From Apostichopus japonicus (Eukaryota; Echinodermata; Holothuroidea; Aspidochirotida; Stichopodidae), in contig NC_092562.1 of assembly GCF_037975245.1 (NCBI RefSeq), positions 26,710,554 through 26,729,053 on the forward strand: a stretch of 18,500 bases of DNA, read 5' to 3'. The translations under genes were made by a program, and so were the position numbers. A model generated the notes under the pieces. The model worked only from the letters and a program-made list of their open reading frames with translations. It made no database searches and was not told the origin of the DNA. Every line of letters starts with the position of its first letter. The first letter of the stretch is position 1. Below are positions 1 through 6,937 of the stretch, piece by piece.

Positions 1-27
1 TATTTTCACCCAACTTCTGCCAGACAG
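1..27 (+). CDS. Possible 3' end of a coding exon
   Basis: The first 27 bases end in CAG followed by GTAAGA, a near-consensus 5' splice site at 28. All three frames are open over this short piece. The frame reading FSPNFCQT leaves one base before the donor (phase 1), the same phase as the Ig/FN3 exons further right, which also place a Cys two or three residues before the junction. This could be an upstream exon of that gene or of another plus-strand gene. The exon start lies outside the window, so identity is unknown. Confidence 0.33.
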
Positions 28-354
28 GTAAGAAACGTTCTGTCATGATTACATCCAGGATTGTACCACTTGGTAATATAAAATGACATTTAAAGAAAAC
101 TTGGAAACATTGAAAGTCATAAAGGAAATTAATGCATATTAACATGATTCATTGATATAGGTAATGTGATAAGTATGTGTCTAATCCAGTTCATGTCTAA
201 CGTTCCTTACTTAATAAAAATATCTCAAACACAGACTGTTTCATTGCAAGTGATAAATATGCACATTGCTGGGTTTTAACAAAAGCCTTTATGACTAGAA
301 CATATCAGTTCTTTGTGAGTGGGTGGTTTAATTCATGATTTATCGTTTTTTCAG

Positions 355-608
355 CTCTAGATCAGTTTGTATCTTTGAAGCTGCTGCACCAATGGATCTT
401 TGATAAAATGACTGATACCAGCAATATAGAGAATTTTAATTTCAAAGAAAATGCATTCTTGATTATTGCTTCATGTATATTTCTGTGCATTGATATGCAA
501 CTAAATATGCACGTTGATTATATAACAAATGAAAAACGTGTTAATTTAAGCATTGCTAGAAATTACAGCATTACATTATTGCACAACAATTGTTACATTT
601 TATATTGA
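355..608 (+). CDS. Possible terminal exon, unrecognised
   Basis: A strong acceptor (a run of T then CAG, ending at 354) is followed in phase 1 by an open frame of about 84 codons to a TGA after 608. Phase 1 would join to the donor at 28. An AATAAA at 797-802, about 190 bases past the stop, could serve as a polyadenylation signal. The predicted tail is hydrophobic and Asn/Ile-rich (around IASCIFLCIDMQL) and matches no domain I know. The composition is also what AT-rich non-coding DNA yields by chance, so this remains weak. Confidence 0.2.
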
Positions 609-1020
609 TTATTTGTTCTGCCATACTGCTTTATGTCATTTCGTTTATAAAATTAAAGGTGGGATCGCTCGTAAATTTTGTACCTCAATGGACCTTCACA
701 CCACCCGATTAAAAAATAATATCAATACTGCCCTCCACTGGTTCGTCGCTGTTGTCTTGTAATTTCTTAGCAATCCCGTATTTACGGCTAGTAAGCAATA
801 AACGGGTTTAGGAACTGAAGCGGTGGCCTTGACGAAATTCCTGCATAGCTTCTTGTCTGTGGCAGTGTCAGTGGTGTGCGGTAAATTAGAACGCTGCGTT
901 TTCGTGTGTGTGTTGTGTGATACTCTGTGTTTTTTTTTACGTTCAGAACTTGTCACGACTGGTTGGCTGTACAGTATAAGTTACGGTCGAGCTCTGCATC
1001 AGGCTTAGGATTTTAGTTTG
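609..1020. other. No gene seen
   Basis: Short open frames on both strands overlap each other and show no domain or splice structure. The segment is less AT-rich than its flanks from about 820 and contains a GT-rich stretch and a T9 run near 930. It may be an old repeat, because the hairpin at 1021-1053 directly follows it, but I recognise no family. Confidence 0.4.
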
Positions 1021-1053
1021 ACCAGGGAGCTGCTACTCTAGCAGCTCCCTGGT
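1021..1053. repeat. Perfect 14-bp inverted repeat (hairpin)
   Basis: Bases 1021-1034 (ACCAGGGAGCTGCT) are exactly complementary to 1040-1053 (AGCAGCTCCCTGGT) around a 5-base loop, ACTCT. The GC-rich stem stands out against AT-rich surroundings. It could be a fold-back transposon end, a structured RNA element or the junction of two repeats. No flanking duplication or gene explains it. Confidence 0.8.
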
Positions 1054-2501
1054 TTGACTATTTTTAGGTCTACATGGTCAGCAGTCCGAACTGTTCGAGT
1101 GCCCTGGTTTCGTAGTTGATTCACTCATTAGGAAAGCTCTGCATGCTTCATTCTGTATCGAATAGTACAGTAACCTAATGCTATTTTACTGTAAGAAACC
1201 AGTGTATTTCAGACTTTTGCAGATGCACCAGTCTTGTACTAACTGGAGTAAAGTATTTAAAATATTGTAATCGAAGTCGCGAGTCGACATTCTTTTACAG
1301 CTCAAGAAACTAATAGTGAATATATGTCTGATACACACTGACTCGTTTCACCAAAATACAAACGCGAATGAGTGAAAATATTGACTGAAGTGATGAAAAC
1401 ATTGGGTATCAAACGTATGTTCAAGTCCGTCATTTATTAACAATTGGTATTTCAACCAATTTAGGTATGAATTATATATAAACACTGTTACACCTTACTT
1501 TGTATTTTATATTATATATCAAGTTTAGTTATATATCAGGAGGGAAAGACAATGCATTTTATGTCATATATCATATATAGATAAATATTTACTATTTATG
1601 TGCTCTTGGTGACGGGCCCTTTAAGCGATCCAGAGCACTTGCCCTAGCTGCACCCCATCATCCTAACCGGTGAATGTAAACCCTGTCCTTGCACCCCAGT
1701 GACCCGAATTAAAAATAACGAAACTTGAATGGAAAAAGGGAAGGGAAAGACTTTACCATAAGGGGCAGCTCCACCCTCTTCAGAAAGGATTGGCAAAAGG
1801 GAAAAAGAAATGAACAATAAATTAATAGTTATTTACATTGGAAAGTTACTCGATGAAAAACGGCCGTCAAAGCAAAAAACCTTTTTTTCTAAATCACGTG
1901 AGTTTATGGCTTCCCAGAGTACTGTTCTCCAGAATTGATTCTCCTGCTTCTTTTTCCGAAAGGCTTCCAACGAAATGCCAAAAGGTCGACAACGGGGTTT
2001 GGGGATTTACCGAGGCCTACCATGGGGCACCTAATCACGACTGCTTCGAATAACAACTCTTTACTTGATACTAGTCAACCAAATATGTCCTTAGAAACTT
2101 GAACTGAAATTGGATGAATAAAAAAAAATAATAATACTGCTGTATGCATGGATCATACTCTATACTATATGTGTGACCATATAGGCGTACGAGCTCTAGT
2201 CAACCAGGAGGGACACTGAGGGAAGCTATTTTTCTTGCCACAAAACATTAAAAAATGCCTGGAAGTTCTAGACACGATTAATTTATTTCAAACTCCGACG
2301 GCAATGAAGGACAAAGAGAACTATTTAGGCCTATGTCTGACTATAAGATCATTGAACCATCACGAACAATTATTTCGTTTAGCTTTTGGGAGAAACTCCG
2401 AATAATCTTTAATTTGGAAGGATATAAGGTTTCAAGGATGATGGAAAATAAGTCACAACAGAAGATGATTATGGTCTTTGATCTATTAGGCTCCTTCTCT
2501 C
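1054..2501. other. Intergenic or intronic DNA, no gene seen
   Basis: AT-rich at 1440-1600, then a more balanced stretch at 1600-2060 whose short open frames lack any recognisable domain. A loose inverted pair (GTGCTCTTGG near 1600 and CCAGAGCAC near 1630) could fold. The frame covering 1838-2053 has no supporting splice signal or family resemblance. Confidence 0.4.
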
Positions 2502-2510
2502 TACTGCTAC
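2502..2510. repeat. Left flanking direct repeat of the foldback element
   Basis: TACTGCTAC directly precedes the left arm and recurs at 3923-3931 after the right arm. Because the arm ends TATGGCGGG/CCCGCCATA share bases with it, the true duplication could be counted as 7, 8 or 9 bp. A duplication of this length fits foldback elements (8-9 bp). Confidence 0.75.
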
Positions 2511-2957
2511 TATGGCGGGCCATCAGTCTCAAATCATGGGAGATCGACTTATACCGATTTAAATCGACATATACCAGCGTCCTTCGACTTATACCAGTTT
2601 CCAGCAGCTGAAATTGACTTCTACCGATTTAAATCGACATATACCAGTTTCATTCTACATATCATCGATTTATTTTACTTATCATCGATTTAAATCGATG
2701 ATAAGTAAAATAAATCGATGATATGTCCATTTAAATCGACATCTACCAGTTTAAATCGATGATATGTCGAATTAAATCGGTAGAAGTCAATTTCCGTGGA
2801 CTTATACCAGTTTCTAGCGTCTCAAATTGACATATATTTAAATCGACAAATCATCGATTTAGCTCATTAACATATTCCAAATCCCGATTTCGGTAATGAT
2901 TGACATGTGGAGATACATCACGTGTAGTCACCTGACAAGGCGGGCGAATAATTCAAT
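2511..2957 (+). repeat. Left inverted arm of the foldback element
   Basis: The end (2511-2544) is unique. Bases 2543 to about 2850 are repeated modules such as ATCGACATATACCAGTTT and CATATCATCGATTTA, some in inverted order. About 2850 to 2957 is non-repetitive inner sequence that matches the complement of 3345-3450. A perfect 68-bp palindrome lies at 2658-2725. Confidence 0.8.
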
Positions 2958-3344
2958 AGTTCCAAAATTACGAAGCTAGCAAAGGTGATCATCATGGTTA
3001 TGTCAATGGTAATTATGAACAATTACTTGCAAAAAGATTTCGGTGTAACAATAATGCCGAAAAAACTGATATGTCAATGACGTGCAATTATCTCAATGCA
3101 AACTGGGCTTGTCTACTCAAACACGTGGCGCTATAGTATAGGAATACACATGCAACTGAATAGGCCCACAGCACGTACACAGATGCAATTACCTACTCCA
3201 GTTACACCATAAACAAAGATGATATTGTTCTGCAGTGAAGCCTACTGTAAGGTTACGTTTTAATGTAGCTAAATATATACCCATGGGGTTTAACAATTAC
3301 AGTATTCAAGCTCAAATCATGCATTCCACTGTGCTCGTGTTTAT

Positions 3345-3924
3345 TTTCAATTATTCGCCGCCTTGTCAGGTGACAACACGTGATGTATCTCCACATGTCA
3401 ATCATCACCGAAATCGGGATTTGGAATATGTTAATGAGCTAAATCGATGATATGTCGATTTAAATAGGTATATGTCAATTTGAGACGCTAGAAACTGGTA
3501 TAAGTCCACGGAAATTGACTTCTACCAATTTAATTCGACATATCATCGATTTAAACTGGTAGATATCGATTTAAATGGACATATCATCGATTTATTTTAC
3601 ATATCATCGATTTAAATCGATGATAAGTAAAATAAATCGATGATATGTAGAATGAAACTGGTATATGTCGATTTAAATTGACACATACCAGTTTCATTCT
3701 ACATATCATCGATTTAAATCGACATATACCAGTTTATTTCGACATATCATCGATTTATTTTACTTTTCATCGATTTAAATGGGTATATCGGTATCTGTCG
3801 ATTTAAATCGGTAGAAGTCAATTTCAGCTGCTGGAAACTGGTATAAGTCGAAGGAAACTGGTACATGTCGATTTAAATCGGTATAAGTCGATCTCCCATG
3901 ATTTGAGACTGATGGCCCGCCATA
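3345..3924 (-). repeat. Right inverted arm of the foldback element
   Basis: Complement of the left arm but about 130 bp longer, because extra modules are present in the outer domain (about 3560-3800). A near-perfect palindrome of about 82 bp lies at 3634-3715, centred on TTTAAA. Unequal module number between arms is expected of tandem-repeat arms that gain and lose units. Confidence 0.8.
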
Positions 3925-3931
3925 CTGCTAC
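3923..3931. repeat. Right flanking direct repeat of the foldback element
   Basis: TACTGCTAC, identical to 2502-2510. It overlaps the last two bases of the symmetric arm end (CCCGCCATA), so the exact element boundary is ambiguous by two bases. Confidence 0.75.
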
Positions 3932-4406
3932 AAGGATATAAGTGACCACAGGGACACAATTCTTTTAAGTTGTGATGACCTCTGACCCTTACTATGCCTA
4001 GATGTTATCTTGCCAGGAAATAAATACACCAGTGCATGAGAGAGGTGATAGACAGGACTGAGTGATCGTTTTAATAGGGGTGTTTAATAAACATGTGATA
4101 CAAGAAGATAGACGTAAAATGTATCATCGTTTGAACACTTTAAAGGGGACCCCCCACACACACACACACACATACACACCCTCCCCTACGTTCAAATCGT
4201 ATCCCCTCCTGGCAACGGAAATGAACACCAGTATAATAAACCGATACAGATATTTATACCCGCTCTACGTGTAGGCCTATGAGCAATAATACAAAGCTTG
4301 CCATTCTCTGATTGTTACTCCTTGATCGAATTTCCCCAACCTTGCCCGCCTTGATTTAGAGGGTGGCCAAGCTCCTGGTTCACAGTCATAGCTACTATCG
4401 AACAAA
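3932..4406. other. No gene seen; contains a CA microsatellite
   Basis: Apart from the CA run near 4155-4172, only short overlapping frames occur on both strands. The part from about 4280 may be older transposon sequence continuous with the cysteine-rich fragment that follows, but stops break it. Confidence 0.4.
4155..4172. repeat. (CA)n microsatellite
   Basis: An uninterrupted run of about nine CA units, followed by the interrupted TACACACC, and preceded by a C-rich stretch. Confidence 0.9.
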
Positions 4407-4582
4407 ATGAACGAAACCAATTTATCCCAATCTGGAAATGCAGATGTATCAATAGCTGCTGATCCAACGGTTTGTAGATGTCGCACGACCTGTCAACGAA
4501 AGTCTGGGAAAGTGCTTGCCCCTGCCGTATATTTGATCTCTTTTGTTCAGAATCATGTAAATGTGGCAATGTGTATTTGTAG
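4407..4582 (+). pseudogene. Broken cysteine-rich CXC-like fragment
   Basis: One frame gives VCRCRTTCQRKSGK (from about 4470). After a small frame change, an adjacent frame gives ACPCRIFDLFCSESCKCGN, then a TAG at 4580-4582. Together the spacing C-x-C-x3-C ... C-x-C-x6-C-x3-C-x-C resembles the CXC (tesmin/TSO1-like) zinc-binding pattern, also common in the C-terminal tails of transposon-encoded proteins of marine invertebrates. The frameshift and missing upstream body suggest a decayed transposon fragment rather than a working gene. The minus strand is also partly open here, so strand choice rests on the Cys spacing alone. Confidence 0.33.
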
Positions 4583-4625
4583 GGTCTGATGTTTCTCTCC
4601 CATATTGCTCCATATCTAATCCTAC

Positions 4626-4695
4626 TGGTGACATCGGACAGAACATGGCAGATGGCTTCTTGAGAGGTGTTGAAGTAACTGGATCAGAAGTATCT
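4626..4695 (-). CDS. Possible minus-strand exon, unrecognised
   Basis: On the minus strand a pyrimidine-containing stretch ending CTTTAG (4696-4701) precedes an open frame that begins one base in (phase 2). It reads DTSDPVTSTPLKKPSAM, a Ser/Thr/Pro-rich, disordered-looking sequence. The frame stays open to about 4449, so the 3' end is uncertain; a weak donor (GTAGGA) would end it at 4626 in phase 0. The incoming phase fits the outgoing phase of the candidate exon at 10513-10586. The plus strand is also open (GSDVSLPYC, superficially Ig-like, ending in a stop), which lowers confidence. Confidence 0.3.
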
Positions 4696-4884
4696 CTAAA
4701 GATTACATAAAACAATAGTTACTAGCTTGCAAGTATCCTACAATAGCTACACATTGAAAAACATGGCTGTGACTAAAAGTATACTTTTGTTCAGAACTTA
4801 TCACACCTATTCAGCATTGGAAACTGATATTTCAATTCAAATGGTGTCATTGAGTTTAGAGGACATTTAAGTAGAAGATATTGA

Positions 4885-5148
4885 AGTTACAAGTATGTTG
4901 GTGAAACCAAGACTACCTTCAAGAAGCAGTTCTAGTCAAAGGTCAATGTCAACACTGTGAAAATGGAGACTCAAGTAGGGGAACACTTTCAGCTCACCAA
5001 TCATACCGTTAAAGAAATGTCCCAACAGGTAACTAAATTCGTAGACGTACCATCTCAGACACTAGTACACCTCAGCAGAGATAGTGGACGGGAATGCCTT
5101 AGCAACATTCAACTGAATGGGCTCAATATACAGGAAGGATGTGACTAA
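4885..5148 (+). pseudogene. Remnant GIY-YIG endonuclease of a Penelope-like retroelement
   Basis: The frame opens with SYKYVGETKTTFKKQF. It resembles the Y-V/I-G-E-T...R/K-F start of the GIY-YIG nuclease domain that follows the reverse transcriptase in Penelope-like elements. After one in-frame TAG (4933-4935) it continues in the same frame through VGEHFQLTNHTV (the usual G-x-H-F ... N-H segment) to a tail with IQLNGLNIQEG before TAA. GLN-type tails are common in this family. No reverse transcriptase is visible upstream, so this is a 5'-truncated copy. The TAG could be read as an acceptor (TTCTAG), but the continuous match across it favours a mutated codon. Assignment is from motif memory, not a search. 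Confidence 0.55.
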
Positions 5149-5588
5149 CTTTATTCTGCTCCATCTCTGTATTCTGCCATAGTTTATTCGCCCTCTCTCC
5201 TTACTTAATCCTCGCTTTGTACTCCGCAGTTTATCTATTACCTCTGCTTTCCCTGACTGCTTTTGTTCAATAAGCCATTAACTTCTTTCTTTGTGTTCAC
5301 CATGTCCTCTCTGTGCCAGGCTCTATAGTGTCTCTTGAATTTCCTGTTACTAGTCAGTTTTCCTCTAAAAAAGATCCCGATTATATCAGGCCCACTTATT
5401 TTTATAAATTATAATACAAATGTATGCTTTTTAGTGGATGAGCAATTTGCTACCATTTTTTTCCTCTTTTCTTTAGAAATTTAAGGAGAATGAAATTGTA
5501 TTATTTTTCTGATCACATCAGATCAGATATAATATTGGCACTGCTCTTCCAGTCTGTAATCCATGCAAGGATAAAAATATAAATTTAC
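5149..5588. other. No gene seen
   Basis: A pyrimidine-rich plus strand from 5149 to about 5350, then AT-rich sequence. Part may be 3' tail of the Penelope-like remnant. No open frame or RNA motif is supported. Confidence 0.4.
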
Positions 5589-5691
5589 CTTCTCCTTTCT
5601 GAGTGTCAACTGATCTTTCTGTGGTGACAGCTGCTGAGAATGCATCTGTTTGAGTTTCGGCATCGCTCTGGAAATGATGCATTTTTGACAT
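5589..5691 (-). CDS. Probable minus-strand coding exon, unrecognised
   Basis: On the minus strand an acceptor GAGCAG precedes 103 open bases that end at a good donor (GAAG followed by GTAAAT). Two frames are open across the whole exon. Frame A (phase 0 in, 1 out) starts MSKMHHFQSDAETQTDAF and contains TQT and VDTQ, the type of short motif that binds dynein light chain LC8. Frame B (phase 2 in, 0 out) contains AMPKLKQMHSQQLSPQKDQ, charged and Gln-rich as in coiled-coil proteins. The plus strand is closed in all frames, which supports minus-strand coding. No family is recognised, and linkage to the neighbouring candidate exons is unproven. Confidence 0.42.
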
Positions 5692-6366
5692 CTGCTCAAT
5701 GCAACAAAAACTTTATCCGTTAATCATATAACTGAAATGTTAATTTTACTGTACACCACAAGCTAAATTGTATGCGCGATGAATCTGGTAATGACCAATT
5801 CATTACAAACAAACATGTTTTTATCATACCTACTCAAGAAAAAATATGAAAGAGAAAAGTAACAAACAAACACTAATGCATATTTCAAAAATAACATATT
5901 GTTAACCCACATTGATTTAAACCCAGATTAAGATGAGATATTCTTTCATACTCTTCTTCAACATTTCCATAAACCGCGGTACCTCTCAAGAAAATTGTGA
6001 GGATAAATCTGTTTTCCCCAACTGCTTGCCCAACAACTTGAGCTCGCATGTCAATGTACAAGTTACTATGTTAACTTCCTGTCTAGGTAAACTTATTTGT
6101 TTCATACCACTTAGAAAGATGTTTGGTCTTTTGATCAAAGTTTGATGTATACTCATTATATACGTACTGTGTAAACGTCCTGTTTATGTGAGCAGTTGGT
6201 TTCATGAGTGAGATGCTAGCTTACTCCATGACATAGACCACCACTTTGAAAACTTACTGTTTACATGATTTTTTTTATTTCCGACTACAAGAAACGCTAG
6301 ATTACTCTCCACAAGAGATAGTTTAGGTCACCAAAATTTAATGGATATTATAATTTGTAGGGACAG
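5692..6366. other. No gene seen; 3' flank of the L2 element
   Basis: AT-rich DNA with one short plus frame (5933-6145) lacking domains or splice signals. The sequence just before 6367 is the 3'-flanking target of the retrotransposon. I could not match it to a 5' flank as a target-site duplication. Confidence 0.4.
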
Positions 6367-6384
6367 TTAAGGTTAAGGTTAAGG
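6367..6384 (-). repeat. L2 3' terminal hexamer tail
   Basis: Three perfect TTAAGG units on the plus strand (CCTTAA on the element strand). They mark the retrotransposon 3' end, where L2-type elements carry short tandem repeats copied during target-primed reverse transcription. Confidence 0.7.
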
Positions 6385-6400
6385 TAGTAAAACTTGGTAT

Positions 6401-6436
6401 AGCGCACATTACTGTAAAAAAACACTCAATGGCGCT
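6401..6436 (-). other. L2 3' untranslated hairpin
   Basis: AGCGC (6401-6405) pairs with GCGCT (6432-6436). The stem continues as CATT with AATG after one bulged A, enclosing an A/T-rich loop. A conserved GCGCT-containing stem just before the tail is known in L2-clade elements and partner SINEs, where it is thought to be recognised by the element's own reverse transcriptase. The structure is read from sequence; the function is inferred from the family. Confidence 0.55.
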
Positions 6437-6451
6437 GAACAAACAAAACAA

Positions 6452-6937
6452 TTATAAAAACGATTTCTTAAATAAATGAGTCTTTAAAGCAGCTTCAAAA
6501 GTTCTGATGGTCTTTGAATTTCTTGTGTCGACGGGGAGAGCGTTCCAAAGTCTAGGGCCAGCGACGCTGAAAGAGCGGCCTGCGAAACAATTGCGGCGTG
6601 TGAAAGGAACCTTAAGAAGGATGCCCTTTGACGAGCGTGTTGAACGACCAGGTGTCTTAATTTCCAGCAACTCGGACAGATAAGCTGGTGCTGAATTGTG
6701 TATACACTTATAAACGAGGAGGAGGATCTTGTGCTCGGCACGGACATTGACGGGGAGGATGTGCAGCTCCTTCAATGCTGCGGAGGCACTATCATATTTT
6801 GATCTGCCGAGAATAATTTTAGCCGTGTAATTTTGGATCCTTTGTAGGGGATGAATTGTGGAGGCCGGGAGGTTGATAAAAAGACCATTGCAATAGTCCA
6901 TATGAGAGAAAATCATGGCATTTGCAATTTGAGACAT
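6452..6937 (-). pseudogene. Frameshifted C-terminal part of the L2 ORF2 protein
   Basis: This 161-codon frame continues the reverse transcriptase protein in another frame. It carries the characteristic C-terminal region of L2/CR1 proteins: FSHMDYCNGL, LQRIQNYTAKII, a KILLLVYKC segment, and a closing FSVAGPRLWNALP followed by FEAALKTHLFK. The first ATG (6937) lies in the overlap with the upstream frame and is an artefact of the break: the natural reading would come from YLDKST in the 891-residue frame. A single-base insertion or loss between about 6915 and 6937 explains the split. Unless suppressed by frameshifting, the product would lack this tail. Confidence 0.85.

Larger units (their letters stand above)
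2511..3924. mobile_element. Foldback (TU/FB-like) DNA transposon
   Basis: Non-autonomous element of about 1.41 kb made mostly of two long inverted arms (2511-2957 and 3345-3924) around a unique centre of about 390 bp. The termini read TATGGCGGGCCATCAGTCTC and its complement. Each arm has an outer domain of imperfect modules of about 20 bp, alternating ACCRGTTT-type and CATCGATTT-type cores joined by TTTAAATCGA, and an inner non-repetitive domain near the centre. Matching direct repeats flank it. I see no transposase: the small frames inside are products of the repeats. The architecture is that of sea urchin TU elements (outer repeated and inner unique inverted domains, 8-bp duplications) and Drosophila FB elements (9-bp duplications). 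Family identity is inferred from structure, not sequence similarity. Confidence 0.8.

Noticed and set aside
696-1008. Overlapping plus and minus frames of 61-86 codons
   Set aside because: Both strands are open over the same bases, with no splice signals, domains or codon evidence for either.
2333-2611. Plus and minus frames across the left end of the foldback element
   Set aside because: They run across the insertion boundary into the repeat modules and show no domain.
3235-3450. Plus frame in the foldback centre and inner right arm
   Set aside because: It crosses the centre/arm junction with no start context or domain, and the composition is that of non-coding DNA.
6367-6384. TTAAGG repeats as a telomere-like tract
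   Set aside because: The unit is not the animal telomere repeat, only three copies are present, and the position at the L2 3' end explains them.
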